This document shows, in pieces, positions 27,725 to 36,370 of a stretch of DNA of 64,000 bases (position 1 is the stretch's first letter; each line of letters starts with the position of its first letter). Source of the stretch: Halichoerus grypus (Eukaryota > Chordata > Mammalia > Carnivora > Phocidae); NCBI RefSeq assembly GCF_964656455.1, contig NC_135723.1, positions 99,525,283 through 99,589,282 on the forward strand, in the 5' to 3' direction. Position numbers and translations under genes: made by a program. Under the pieces are notes generated by a model that did no database searches, was not told the DNA's origin, and was given only the letters and a program-made list of their open reading frames with translations.

Positions 27725-27769
<45 letters not shown>

Positions 27770-30700
27770 AAGATTTTATTTATTTATTTGAGACAGAGAG
27801 AATGAGAGAGAGAGAGCACGTGAGAGGGGGGAGGGTCAGAGGGAGAAGCGATGCGGGACTCGATCCAGGGACTCCAGGATCATGACCTGAGCCGAAGGCA
27901 GTCGCTTAACCAACTGAGCCACCCAGGCGCCCTGGACGATGTATTTTAGTAAAAGGGATTCCTCAATGGTATATTAAAGAATGTGTATTTTTTTTAAGAT
28001 TTTATTTATTTATTAGAGAGAGAGAGAGCAGGGGGGAGGGGCAGAGGGAGAGGGAGAAGCAATCTCCCCACTGAGCAGGGAGCCTGACTGGGACTCGATC
28101 CCAGGACCCCGAGATCATGACCTGATCCAAAATCAAGAGTCAGACGCTGAACCAACTGAGCCACCCAGGTGCCCCCGGGTTTACATTTTAAAAAGATAAG
28201 TTCAGGAACGGACTGCAGTGCGGGGGGAACCATGAGCCAGAAGCAGGGAAGCCATTTAGGAAGCTAAAGTGGTTGGTACAGAGCAGGTGAAGAGATGACC
28301 ATCCGTCAGAGTTGGGATGGGGTCAGTGCTCAGGGAGAGAAGTGGACGGGATTCAGGACAGACTCTGGACGTGTCGCTAAGGGACTATGTGTGGTGGGCG
28401 AGCGGTCAAGAGTGACACCCAGGGTTGGGCCCTGAAGAACCAGGAGAGCAGTGGCGCCCTTTACTGAAATGGTGAGTCCTGGGAGAGAGCCAGGTTACTG
28501 TGTAAACCCAGCGCTCTACGTTGGGCCTGTCGATCTGAGATGGCATCAGGTAGGCAGATGAACGTAGCGGGGTCTGAAGTTCAAGGGAGAGCTTGGGGCT
28601 ACATGAATTTGGGGATTGTAGCTTGCAACGACTTCTCACTGCAACTACCTGGAATTAGACCAAACTTCATAGGTGAAGGGCCCTGCTCCACAAGACTGCT
28701 CTTATTCACACACCAGCTGCAAGTTCGAGGGTCCCCAGCCCACTCACTCCTGACTGGCTGGCTACAAATCCAGGGGTTCCCATTAACCCCTGAGGTTCAG
28801 CAGTTGACTAGAACAGCTCACAGGGCTCGGAAAGCTACTATACTTAGAATTAGTTTTACTAGAGCAAAAGGATTCAAATCAGAACTAGCCAAAAGGAGAG
28901 ATCCATAGGACCAATTCTAGAAGGGTCCTAAACACAAAGCTGTTGTCTGCTCCCTGTGGGATCAGGAGTGTCACTGTCCCAGCACAGTGATGTGTGACAA
29001 TACACAGAGCATTGCCCTTTAGAGAAGCTCACCCAAGCTTCTGTGTCCAGAGTTTGTACTGGAGTTTCCATACGTACTTATGATTGATTGAACTACTTAC
29101 TGGCCGTGAGGTGAACTCATTCTCTAGCCCGTCCCCTCTCCAGAGGTTGGGCTCAAAGCCCCAACCCTCTAATCCTGTCTGTGGATGGTCTTTCTGGCAT
29201 ACCCAGCCCCCATCCTGAGTCCTCCCGTTAGCTTAAACTGTTTAGTTAGCTTAAACTGTTGAGGCACTTACCGTGAATTACCCCGTCAGCATAAAACATC
29301 AGAGCCTACCACGAATAACAAAGACATTCCTATCACCCTGGAAATTCCAAGGATTTAGAGGCTACCTCCTAGGAACCAAGGACAAAGGCCTGCTAAATTA
29401 TTACACAGAGGCTGTTTTAAGGCTGGGGACTCTCTGAGATCTAGGGAGAATGTAGACAAAGAATGAAAGAGGCCCAGGTGTGAGCCTGGAGGAAATCCAG
29501 AGGAGCAAGGGTATCACCCAGGCTAAGAGAAGAAACTCTCTCAAGAGAGGAAGGGGTCAACTAGCTCAAACACAAGGAGGGGTTGACTATGCCGGATTGG
29601 GAAGAGGCAGGTGGATTGATTTGGCAGGTTGGAGGTTGTTGGTGACCTTGACAGAAGTTGTTTCGGACATGCTAGGACACATGCCTGACTGTCAGAGTTT
29701 GAAAGCAAACAGTAAAAGCAAGGGTAGAGCACTCGTCAGGAATATTGGTATGAAAAGGAACAGAGATGAGGTCAGAGATGAGGTGAGACTGTAGCTGGAG
29801 CCTGGGAGCACGTGGGGTCCAGGGAGAGTGTTCTTTTAAGTTGGGGGATAACTGGACCTCTGTCCAGTAGGCTGCTCTCCATTAGCTTTAGAACCCTGAT
29901 TCAAACTGCCCTGAGGAACAAAGACCTGTTTTCTCCTATAGAACTAAGAGGCAGTTCAGTTTCAGCCTCAGTACATCATCCGGGACCCAGGTTCTTTCCA
30001 GCTCTCGGCTCCGCTCCCTTGGTATGACTGGGGCAAGATGGCGGCAGCTGTTCTAAGCAATCACCTCCAGACCAGAGGGAAAGGAAGGGCCATCCTTCCT
30101 GCACTCTAAGGAGTGAGGAAACTCCCAGAAGCCTCCTTCTCAATGTCATCAGCCAGAACGAGGTCCTGTGCTTCTGTCTGAATCAGTTCCTGGCCAGTGA
30201 GGTCTAGAGTAAAAGTGCTCACTTTAGAGGCTGGAGGAGAAGGTATGACGACATTCTCGCAAAGGATGGAAAAGGAGGGCACACTGAGAAGTGTAGTAGG
30301 GTGCCTCGCTGGGGGGGGGGGGTGTGCTTTTGAGATTTGTGCAATTTTCTCTAGCTGTCTTCAGCTGCTTGAGCACGGTTGGGGGTCCCCAGGCAAGCAG
30401 GGCAGAGGAGAGGAGAGGAACAGAGTCATAAAGGGCGTTTCATGGCAAGTGACCCCAGTGCTGACCACGGGAGCCACGCTGGGTCAGGAAGGGAGATCAA
30501 AGGTTGAGAAAAGTGGATTGACGTGCACACGGAGTCTGAAGAGTTATCTGGGTAGGATTAGGACCGTTTCAGGCTGGGTTTCCTGGGAAACAGCCCCTGA
30601 GATGGAGGCTCCTATGCATGTGGTTTCCTTGGAGTCCTTTTGAGAATAACACCTATGAAGGAGTGAGAATCGCAGATCGTGTGGAGGGACAAACAAGGCC

Positions 30701-32748
30701 CACAGTCGGTCCCCCAGGATTGAAGGCCTGGCACCCGGGATCGAGGCCAGGAGAGTTACTTCAGCCTCGGCTGCTGGCCCCTGTCCTATGGAGGGGGCTC
30801 TCTGCCTGCTCAGTTTTGATGGGGATGGAGAGGGCAGGCTGGGCCCCATGTACTTAGGGGTGTCGTGTAAGGAGGACAGGCCTCAGTCAGACACTGATGA
30901 GCATGGAGGGGAAGGGGGTGGGAGCATGGTAGATGTGGCCTGAGAAATGGCCTCCAGGGAGCAGATGGGACCTGGGCGGAGGATGCCAACAAGAGGTGGG
31001 AACAAAGATTCTTCCACCAGCTGCCCCTCAGTGGAGGAAGGGCTCCTCCAGGGAGAGAGGACAGTGAACGGGCACTGAGGGGGCGGGGGGTGAAGGAGTA
31101 AGAAGACCCCTAAATACAGTGGGCACACAAAGGAGTTCTGCAAGCAGAAGTCTGGACGGCTGGGCCTGGCACGCTGCTCTGCTGCTCAGAGCCTGGACTG
31201 GGTGCCCCGCTGACCCCGAGGTAGTGGAGGACCCGAGGGTCCGAGGAAAAGGCCGCAGTGTGTGGGCCACAACAGCGCTTTCTGGGGAGGCTGACAGGGC
31301 AGCTGCCTCCACACCGGGTGGAGAGAGCCCCGGTCCCCTGTGGTCAGGGTGCAGATGGGGTCAGACTCCAGGGTGGGCCCGGGACCATGCTGCTGTTCAA
31401 GTCTGAAGGCCACTTGCTTAGAGGAAACCTGACTGAAAATGGCAGCATGGTTTTGGTCTGTGGGCCTCCTGTCTGGCTTTCACCTTGGATACGTTCTGGT
31501 ACATTCTTTCCCCCCCAGTGGAGAGATTCTCCTTGGATAAATTAGCATTGAACATCAGAATGCAATTAAGTCTTAGTATTTCCTGCCAGTTCCCTTCCAA
31601 CGGGACTTCCGAATAGCTGCATCCCCACCCCCATCCCCGCCTCCCTGCCCCTGCTTTCTGGAGGGGTTCCCTCTCCTAACTGCCTGCTGCCTGCCCCACG
31701 CACTTCCGGTGCTTCTCCCCACCCCCCACCCACCCCAGGTGGCTTGGGGCAGGTCAGAGGGTCAAGGAGCCCCAGAGCCACAGGGAACACGGCCTCTGGC
31801 CTAGCTCAATCCCCTCACTTTTCAGAGAAACTGAGGCCCAGATTGCCTGCGACTCGCACGAAGCCGCAGGGGAAATCGGTTAAGGACCTGGGCCCCTCTC
31901 GGGGCGGCGGGGGTGCGGGGCCCGGGCCGAGCGCAGTCAGCATGTCACGTCTCCGCGTGTCCTCCTCCCCAGGTGACAGCCTGCTGCTGGTGAAGAACCC
32001 GCCCCCCGGCCCGCAGCCGCCGCCGCCGCCGCCGGCCCCGCCCAGCCTGCCGGTGCTCCCGGCGGCCGAGAACGCGAACGCGGCGGGCGCCGGGCCCCCC
32101 GACGAAGGCTTCCCCGCGCTGGCCCGGGAGCGGGGCGCGGGCGGGGCGCAGGCGGGGGGCGCGGGCGGCGGGGGCGCGGGCGGGGGCCCCGGGGGCGGCG
32201 GCGGCGGGGGCGGCGGCTGCGGCAGCTGCTGCCCGGGCGGCCTGCGGCGGAGCCTGCTCCTGCACGGCGCGCGCAGCAAGCCCTACTCGTGCCCCGAGTG
32301 CGGCAAGAGTTTCGGCGTGCGCAAGAGCCTCATCATCCACCACCGCAGCCACACCAAGGAGCGGCCGTACGAGTGCGCCGAGTGCGAGAAGAGCTTCAAC
32401 TGCCACTCGGGCCTCATCCGCCACCAGATGACGCACCGCGGCGAGCGGCCCTACAAGTGCTCCGAGTGCGAGAAGACCTACAGCCGCAAGGAGCACCTGC
32501 AGAACCACCAGCGGCTGCACACGGGCGAGCGGCCCTTCCAGTGCGCGCTCTGCGGCAAGAGCTTCATCCGCAAGCAGAACCTGCTCAAGCACCAGCGCAT
32601 CCACACGGGCGAGCGGCCCTACACGTGCGGCGAGTGCGGCAAGAGCTTCCGCTACAAGGAGTCGCTCAAGGACCACCTGCGCGTGCACAGCGGCGGCCCC
32701 GGGCTCGGCGCCCCTCGGCAGCTCCAGGCGCCGCCCGAGCACGACTAG
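9917..32748 (+). CDS. ZNF282: ZNF282 (HUB1), KRAB/HUB C2H2 zinc-finger protein; complete, 8 coding exons
   Basis: Coding segments: 9917-10081, 12342-12761, 19552-19678, 20201-20320, 21843-21962, 23890-24003, 25399-25512 and 31973-32748 (1956 nt, 651 residues; the human protein is about 671). All introns are gt-ag and phases agree throughout (0,0,1,1,1,1,1). Domains: unique N terminus 1-55; HUB/DUF3669-type coiled-coil region about 91-185; KRAB-A 196-237; linker modules 238-393 with sumoylation-type motifs VKRE (K293), IKQE (K331) and IKQE (K369); Pro- and Gly-rich low-complexity region about 402-480; five canonical C2H2 fingers at 498-520, 526-548, 554-576, 582-604 and 610-632. It is a nuclear DNA-binding regulator. 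The family member was named for binding the U5 repressive element of the HTLV-1 LTR and has been reported to be sumoylated. Identity rests on long recognisable blocks such as [14 protein letters not shown] and [20 protein letters not shown]. Next downstream is its paralogue ZNF212, on the same strand. Confidence 0.97.
10082..12341 (+). other. ZNF282: ZNF282 intron 1
   Basis: Donor cag|gtgggt and acceptor cacacag|gctcaa. It holds the tail of the CpG island and a MER5-like relic (about 10690-10830). No Can-SINE is present. The rest is unassigned. Confidence 0.9.
10690..10870 (+). repeat. MER5-like hAT DNA transposon relic
   Basis: Resembles the MER5-type layout: aacttggctgcacactggag, tcacctgagcagctttt, a central tctctgggtgg and a closing gagttttgagagtcagtgct. 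Degraded and without clear target duplication. Confidence 0.55.
12342..12761 (+). CDS. ZNF282: ZNF282 coding exon 2 (HUB/DUF3669 coiled-coil)
   Basis: 140 residues, phase 0 at both ends (acacag|gct ... aag|gtacgt). It encodes [14 protein letters not shown], then the conserved [16 protein letters not shown] and [18 protein letters not shown] blocks, followed by a leucine- and glutamate-rich helix ending in [16 protein letters not shown]. In this family the segment is the HUB region next to KRAB, probably a coiled-coil interaction surface. The 82 bases at 12622-12703 are identical to ZNF212 exon 2. Confidence 0.97.
12891..13116 (-). mobile_element. Can-SINE (antisense)
   Basis: Runs from a (ct)n/(ga)n-rich tail to a degenerate gactgagccccccaggtgcccc head. 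Flanked by the 14-bp duplication atttcagtgtctct at 12877-12890 and 13117-13130. Confidence 0.93.
13905..14260. repeat. Ancient LINE-like repeat
   Basis: Contains the recurrent mammalian pattern tttattatagaaaactcaaa, catcatccagcttcc, a ttttgaagccagtctcaggc-like block and tatccagtcagtgttcaaat. This is typical of an old LINE 3' region. The family could not be assigned with certainty. Confidence 0.45.
14560..15850 (+). repeat. L2 LINE 3' fragment
   Basis: Recognisable L2 blocks in order: gctcaagccaaaaactttgg, aggctgaccactcctttcc, gcagagtagccagagtgatt, tctgacctcatctcccc, tcttccctgaccagaatgta and a gtatccagaaggtgtttgct end. Open frames inside it are coincidental. Confidence 0.7.
16071..16818 (-). 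repeat. MaLR-type LTR relic (antisense), split by a SINE
   Basis: After the inserted SINE the sequence runs ttagttttctattgccgtgt, aacttagcagcctaaaa, cagtttctgtgggttagg and atggcagctggctcccc, the antisense of a common mammalian MaLR/MLT1-like LTR. The left few bases precede the SINE at 16087-16287. Confidence 0.55.
16087..16287 (-). mobile_element. Can-SINE (antisense), inside an LTR
   Basis: Full-length: T-rich tail, aagattttatttatttgaca, and head gagccacccaggagcccc. Flanked by gtcgtcttagttttct (16071-16086) and gtcatcttagttttct (16288-16303), a 16-bp target duplication with one mismatch. Confidence 0.96.
17150..18070 (-). repeat. L2-like relic (antisense)
   Basis: Patchy similarity to antisense L2: tggatacatttagtttgagg, gaagccactggagaggg-like and gaaagccactggagaggga blocks in purine-rich DNA. 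Boundaries are uncertain and the assignment is tentative. Confidence 0.35.
18292..18497 (-). mobile_element. Can-SINE (antisense)
   Basis: Full-length, with the 16-bp duplication gagagcagacatttct at 18276-18291 and 18498-18513. The duplication is perfect, so this is a relatively young insertion. Confidence 0.97.
18983..19105 (-). repeat. L2 3' end (antisense)
   Basis: attcaacaaatatttactgg ... tagatgcttgggatatagcg ... gaacgaaacagatcaagatc is the reverse of the L2 3' terminus. Confidence 0.65.
19552..19678 (+). CDS. ZNF282: ZNF282 coding exon 3 (KRAB-A)
   Basis: 127 nt, the usual KRAB-A exon size, phase 0 in and phase 1 out (ccaag|gttccc ... ctgg|gtaaga). It encodes [17 protein letters not shown] and ends YKTLMSL. 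The VxF-D-AVYFS-EEW core is present. The tail [11 protein letters not shown] differs from the classical RDVMLENYxNL, so strong TRIM28-type repression is not assured. Confidence 0.97.
19679..20200 (+). other. ZNF282: ZNF282 intron 3
   Basis: Short intron, donor gtaaga and acceptor tcattccag. No repeat or extra exon recognised. Confidence 0.9.
20201..20320 (+). CDS. ZNF282: ZNF282 coding exon 4 (linker module 1)
   Basis: 120 nt, phase 1-1. Encodes [12 protein letters not shown], then a [13 protein letters not shown] block and an ILMDPDTG end. It is homologous in layout to exons 5-7 but lacks the lysine of the sumoylation-type motif. Confidence 0.96.
20578..20780 (-). mobile_element. Can-SINE (antisense)
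   Basis: Full-length, with target duplication cttcaggaagttccttt (20561-20577) and cttcagcaagttccttt (20781-20797), one mismatch. Confidence 0.97.
20838..21170 (-). repeat. L1M fragment (antisense)
   Basis: tggaatataattcatatgcc, agttgtgcaaccatcaccat, ctaattccagaacctcttca and agcccctggccaccactgat are antisense L1M 3'-region blocks. Confidence 0.7.
21488..21508. repeat. (TG)n short microsatellite
   Basis: About ten tg units in ZNF282 intron 4. Confidence 0.85.
21843..21962 (+). CDS. ZNF282: ZNF282 coding exon 5 (linker module 2)
   Basis: 120 nt, phase 1-1 (ccccag|gagcag ... actg|gtgagt). Encodes [20 protein letters not shown], then [19 protein letters not shown]. Contains a V-K-R-E sumoylation consensus at Lys293. 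Confidence 0.96.
22447..23021 (-). repeat. MaLR-type LTR relic (antisense), split by a SINE
   Basis: tattagggtgctccagagaa, gattttaaggaactgccttc, tgattgtggaggctggcatg, aggcccacccacattatg and a terminal attacccatcaca match the same LTR family as 7062-7512. The right part continues after the SINE. Confidence 0.6.
22770..22956 (+). mobile_element. Can-SINE (sense)
   Basis: Head ggtgcctaggtggctcag and tail aaataaataaaatcttaaaa. The 15-bp duplication tagaataatgtctgg lies at 22755-22769 and 22957-22971. Confidence 0.97.
23286..23509 (+). mobile_element. Can-SINE (sense)
   Basis: Head ggggcacctgggtggtgcag, A-rich tail. Target duplication gaaaaatcccaataa at 23271-23285 and 23510-23524. Confidence 0.96.
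23890..24003 (+). CDS. ZNF282: ZNF282 coding exon 6 (linker module 3)
   Basis: 114 nt, phase 1-1 (ccacag|actccc ... tcag|gtgagc). Encodes [20 protein letters not shown], then [17 protein letters not shown]. Contains the sumoylation consensus I-K-Q-E at Lys331. Confidence 0.96.
24198..24399 (-). mobile_element. Can-SINE (antisense)
   Basis: Full-length. Duplication acagaggacttttct at 24183-24197 and 24400-24414. Confidence 0.97.
24671..24766. repeat. Alternating CA/TG tract
   Basis: cacacacatgtgtgtg followed by tg runs and gtacgcacgcacgcatg. Alternating purine-pyrimidine DNA of variable length, with Z-DNA-forming character. Confidence 0.9.
25399..25512 (+). CDS. ZNF282: ZNF282 coding exon 7 (linker module 4)
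   Basis: 114 nt, phase 1-1 (caacag|agtctc ... ccca|gtgagt). Encodes [20 protein letters not shown], then [17 protein letters not shown]. Sumoylation consensus I-K-Q-E at Lys369. Confidence 0.96.
25678..26100 (-). repeat. MaLR-type LTR relic (antisense)
   Basis: gacttaacaaagtaccacaa, ggtggcttaaaacaacagaa, ggttctggaaaccagaagtc, tgaagatcccatttccaaat and ggatttcaacacatctttcc are the antisense blocks of a common MaLR-type LTR. Confidence 0.6.
26831..27051 (-). mobile_element. Can-SINE (antisense)
   Basis: Full-length. Duplication tccacttctttctt at 26817-26830 and 27052-27065. Confidence 0.97.
27721..27768. repeat. (ATTT)n microsatellite in a SINE tail
   Basis: About 12 attt units at the tail of the SINE at 27728-27932. 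Confidence 0.93.
27728..27932 (-). mobile_element. Can-SINE (antisense)
   Basis: Expanded attt tail and a shortened body lacking part of the gagcagggagcc block. Duplication tggacgatgtatttta at 27712-27727 and 27933-27948. Confidence 0.96.
27988..28175 (-). mobile_element. Can-SINE (antisense), older
   Basis: Aagattttatttatttatta tail and gagccacccaggtgcccc head, with the aaatcaagagtcagacgctg variant typical of older Can-SINEs. No clear target duplication. Confidence 0.9.
28400..28625 (-). repeat. L2-like relic (antisense)
   Basis: cctttactgaaatggtgagt and related blocks resemble antisense L2. It continues at 29470 after an intervening LTR-like element. Confidence 0.4.
28640..29410 (-). repeat. 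LTR-like element of an ancient endogenous retrovirus (antisense)
   Basis: Antisense blocks such as aggggttcccattaacccct, actagaacagctcacagggc and ggaaattccaaggatttaga match a familiar ancient ERV LTR layout. The family name is not certain. It contains a tandem duplication of ttagcttaaactgtt at about 29229-29262. No coding region is present. Confidence 0.5.
29470..29830 (-). repeat. L2-like relic (antisense), continued
   Basis: ggttgttggtgaccttgaca and similar blocks match antisense L2 as in 28400-28625. Confidence 0.4.
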
Positions 32749-32860
32749 GGCTGGGCTGGGGGAGGGGAGGGCCCGGAGGCGGGAGCAGGGGTGCGGGGGG
32801 GGTGGTGGGGGGCGGGCCTGGGAGGGGGGCGGCCGCAGCACCCCTGATCCTGCCCCTGGT
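31860..32860 (+). promoter_or_regulatory. CpG-rich block over the last exon of ZNF282
   Basis: High CpG density over the terminal exon and its flanks. It coincides with coding sequence of extreme GC content at third positions, so it need not be a promoter. Confidence 0.6.
31973..32748 (+). CDS. ZNF282: ZNF282 coding exon 8 (low-complexity linker and five C2H2 fingers)
   Basis: Acceptor ctcccc ag|gtgaca, phase 1, ending with TAG at 32746-32748. It first encodes a Pro-rich then Gly-rich linker (residues 402-480), then [20 protein letters not shown] and five CX2CX12HX3H fingers (498-632) joined by TKERP, RGERP, TGERP and TGERP linkers. It ends with a short [13 protein letters not shown] tail. 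All zinc ligands are intact. The open frame upstream of 31973 is intronic. Confidence 0.97.
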
Positions 32861-34385
32861 TCTCGGCGCGCCTTCCCTCCCTCTGTCTGCCACCTGCTGG
32901 AAATTGGGAAGAGGAATTGCACTCCAGACAGGGTCCCCCAAGGCCCCCTAGACCTGTCCGGCCTAGATGGATGGCCAGCTCATCTCGTAGGGTGGACCAA
33001 GGGGCCGGCTGAGCGTCTTCCCTCAGGGAAGGTGCCAGAACGGACAGTGAGGGGGCGAGAGGCTTCGGGCATCCCCCTCAGGCACCTAGCGTGCCCGTTT
33101 GGCCACTGGAGTCCCGGTTTGTGATCGGGGGAAGCAACTAGGGAGTCTCAGAGGCCCTCTGAGATAAATGAGGTCCTACGGTTAAGGGATGCTGAGTCAG
33201 GAAGCAGAAGTGTGACGAGGAGATGAGGAACGAGCTAAGGGGTAACATCTCTGGTGACAGCACTGCCTCGCGTTCTAATAGCGCTTTAGACTTTTTTAAA
33301 CGTGTTTTCTATCCGTTATCCGTTTTCACCCTTAGCCTGTCCCTCTGAGGTACGTGGGGTAGGATTGTCCCTACTGAGAAAAAAGACCCAGGTGGATGGT
33401 TTGCCAGGACGACACAAGAAGAGAGCCGCGGGGCTGGGACCAGGGCTCCTGACCCCAGTGCAGTGTCCCCCACCACACGCACTGCCTACCTCCCATGTCT
33501 GAGAGACTTCTGTGGCCTGGCCTCTCTTGGTCTCTCTCTCCTGTCTCCTTCCCCTGAGCCACCAAAACTCAGAAGCAGCAGGGGGCCAACTCCCCGGGTT
33601 TCTGGGGGTTGGGGGACCCATCAGCAGCTACACAATGCCCTGGGTTGTGCATCTGAAAGGCTCTTCCTGTGTAGGCATTCCTGGGCAGGAGGTCCCTCCC
33701 CCAGCCTGTCCTTCCCACCTCCAGTCCTTCAATCTGGTGCAGCATCTTTTCACTGCCCAGTAGTGACCCAGCCCTCCGAGGCAGCTGGTGCCCTGGGTCA
33801 GACCTCACTTTGTTGATTTATTCCAGTTTCCCCAGGGCCAAGGGGTGAGGGAGAGGCTCCTGCTGCCGGAGCAGCCATCAAGGAAGCGAGTCTCTTCCCA
33901 GGAGGGCCGGGCAAGTGGGTGCTAGAGTCTGAGAGCCTCAGTCTCCTGCCCTGAGCCTCCCAACTGGTGCTATCTGTTAACTGACCATGCTCAAGGACAT
34001 GGACACAGACCCTACTCTGCCCCAGACCCTGCAGGCGCCTCGGGAGGCGCCCAAAGGACTCCCTTGAGTTGGTGCATCTGCTCCGTGGTCCTGAGGGGCC
34101 ATGGTCTCCATTTCTGCATCTTGCATGACCAGGCACTGGGATGGGGTGGCGTGCCCCAAGACCCTTGTTTGTGTCAAGAATGACTTTTCCTGCTCCTCCC
34201 ATCGATCCTGCTTCTCTCCCAGTTCAGGGAGCACAGTGAGCAGCCGGCACCCGGCGCCACGTTTGTGAGCATTCTGCTTCCACCCTTCCCCTCATCTGCG
34301 CCGCTCTGCTTTCCTCAGACCCCTTTTTGCCATGCAAAGGGAATTCTCAAAATTAAATAAACGGTGTCCAGATTGCAGACTGCAT
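32749..34385 (+). other. ZNF282: ZNF282 3' UTR (inferred)
   Basis: Extends from the stop codon to just after the AATAAA at 34356. About 1.6 kb with no Can-SINE. A MIR3/L3-like relic may lie at 33240-33400. Confidence 0.65.
34356..34361 (+). promoter_or_regulatory. ZNF282: Polyadenylation signal of ZNF282
   Basis: AATAAA, the first canonical signal after the ZNF282 stop codon, followed by a g/t-containing stretch (acggtgtcc). Confidence 0.65.
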
Positions 34386-35239
34386 TTTCACAAGGCCAGA
34401 GGGTTCTGCAGCATGGCTCCGTAATGAGCTGGAATCCAACTAACTGGGATTTTTTTTTTCCCCCTTCTTTCTGCTTTCTAAGAAGAGGAGTTGAGAAGTT
34501 AAACAGACAAATTCAATGGAATTTTTGTTTGTTTGGGTTTTTTTTTTAGAGCAGAAGGGAACACTCTAGTCCAGTGTTTTGGTTGGGAGGAGGCAGTATT
34601 CTGCTTTAAAAAGTATATGCAGGAAATCAATATTTTCATAATCTAAATCACAGAGAATAAGACCAACAGTTTTTTCTTAATTTTTAAAATTAATTTATTT
34701 TTGTGGCTGTTGAGAGTGTGAAAGGGGAGAAATTCCATTTGAGACGTGGGTTTGGAACACCTGAACACAGCTGGAGTCCTTCCCTTTAGTTTAACCTCAA
34801 GGAGCTGATTCCCAAAGAGGGTTAGTGACTGAGCCAGAGAGAGGGCCAGGGCCGTCTGGTTCCCACATCCTGGTCTGGCGGATGCTGCCACACCAAGTGT
34901 CCCTCAGCTACACTGGGAGATACCCCAGCCTCCAGCACTGGCTTTGGACGTGTCCTAGAGTGAGCTCCACCCCTGGAGCTGATCAGAGGTGGTGACACTC
35001 GGTGTGGACCTCTACCAGGCAGCAGAGGTCCTTATTGAAGCAGGACAAAGGTCAAGGGTCCTGCTTTGAAGGTGGATTTTTATTTTCCTTCTGATAATGT
35101 GTTAATTAAAGTTAACTATTTTAATTTAAAAAATGCATGCAGTAAAAATTTAAATGGTAAAAAAACAAAAAAAGACACAAGAGTAAAACTCTTTCCTACC
35201 AGACTCCCTGTTGAGAGATACCCATGCTAAGAGCTTCTT

Positions 35240-35480
35240 ATATGTCCTTCCAGAACTGGAGAAGTCAAGGCTCGGAGGATGAGTTGGATGGGGCAGAGGG
35301 AGAGGAGACAGGAGGCAATGTGGGATGAAGATGAAACATGGCAGGGAGGCAGTAATTGGGATTGTAAGACAGGAGACTGGCCTGGTCATACTCAGGATGT
35401 GAGGACGTTGTAGGTGATGTGGTTTCAAGGTGAGTCAAGGCCAGGCCATGGAAGGCCTTGAATGCCAAGACTATTCCATA
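35240..35480 (-). repeat. L2-like relic (antisense)
   Basis: aaggccaggccatggaaggc and the neighbouring agactggcctggtcatac block resemble antisense L2. Confidence 0.4.
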
Positions 35481-35557
35481 GACAAGCTATCAATTAGCCT
35501 GGGATCTGCTGTGCCACAGATCCCTCATAGCCCCCTTAGAACTCTTTAGGAGCCCAG

Positions 35558-35797
35558 GGGTGCCTGGCTGGCTCAGTCGGTAGAGCATGTGACCCTTGAT
35601 TGCAGGGTCAAGCCCCATGTTGGGTGTAGAGGTGACTTAAAAAACTTTTTTTTTTAAGATTTTATTTATTTGAAAGAGAGCACGAGCAGCCAGAAGAGAG
35701 AGAAGCAGGCTCCCCACTGAGCCGGGAGCCCAACGTGGGGCTCGATCCCAGGACCCTGGGACCATGATCTGAGCTGAAGGCAGACGCCCCTAAAAAA
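35558..35797 (+). mobile_element. Can-SINE (sense), older, host of a nested SINE
   Basis: Head gggtgcctggctggctcagt, tail aaaaatctt after the nested element. Target duplication tctttaggagcccag (35543-35557) and tctttagatgcccag (35798-35812). Confidence 0.9.
35648..35790 (-). mobile_element. Can-SINE (antisense), nested and head-truncated
   Basis: tttttaagattttatttatt to aggcagacgcccc. It lies in the A-rich tail of the sense SINE 35558-35797, so it inserted later. The terminal gagccacccagg block is missing. Confidence 0.9.
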
Positions 35798-36203
35798 TCT
35801 TTAGATGCCCAGAGTGTATAGCTCTGAGAGGTCAGAGGAGTGAAAATGTTAGTCTTGAGACAGCAAGTTTAAGCTAGACACCACTGAAAATGAACAATGA
35901 CAAGGGAACAGTTCTCTTACAATAAAGGTTTTGGGCACCATAACTGGCTCTCTCAGATCTGGTCCCAGAATATTGGGTGTTGGAGAGTGAGGGGAAGGAG
36001 GGAACTTCACACTGGGCTCAAGATGAACTAGCCTATGACTATATTTAACGGTATTGGTTTATCCGATTGTTAGAAAAACATGCTACAGAGCATCCAATCA
36101 GCCTGGGGCCCTGAACAGGACCATTTGGGGGATGCAATGGCTGGCATTCCATCTGCCGCTGACGCAGGGAGCCATTGTGGAGGGATATTTCTAAAAGGGT
36201 AAT

Positions 36204-36370
36204 TTTTTTTTAAGGTTTTATTTATTTGAGAGAGAGAGCATGAGCAGGGAGGAGAGGGAGAAGCAGGCCCCCTGCTGAGCAGGGAGCCTGACACAGGCCT
36301 GGATCCAAGGACCCTGGGATCATGACCTGCAATGAAGGCAGACACTTAACCGACAGCCACCCAGGCTCCC
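36204..36370 (-). mobile_element. Can-SINE (antisense)
   Basis: Duplication ctaaaagggtaat (36191-36203) and ctaaaagagtagt (36371-36383), with mismatches, so older. Confidence 0.93.

Larger units (their letters stand above)
25513..31972 (+). other. ZNF282: ZNF282 intron 7
   Basis: About 6.5 kb. Contains an antisense LTR (25678-26100), Can-SINEs at 26831, 27728 and 27988, L2-like antisense pieces (28400-28625 and 29470-29830) split by another LTR-like element (28640-29410), and no Can-SINE from 28176 to the end of the intron. No further exon is supported between 29830 and 31972. Confidence 0.9.

Noticed and set aside
29990..30060. aagatggcggcag as a YY1-type promoter element in ZNF282 intron 7
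   Set aside because: No CpG island, exon or transcript feature nearby. A short word match alone is not enough.
30195..30650. 148-residue open frame with Gly-rich part in ZNF282 intron 7
   Set aside because: Single-frame chance ORF with a poly-G tract. No matching splice sites in the right phase and no recognisable domain.
31744..31972. In-frame extension of the ZNF282 last exon upstream of 31973
   Set aside because: A strong acceptor (ctcctccccag) precedes 31973 and phases match exon 7. The upstream open frame is intronic.
31945..32922. 325-residue antisense open frame over the ZNF282 finger exon
   Set aside because: It is the mirror of GC-rich coding sequence with few stop codons. No start context, splice sites or family similarity, while the + strand frame encodes five intact fingers.
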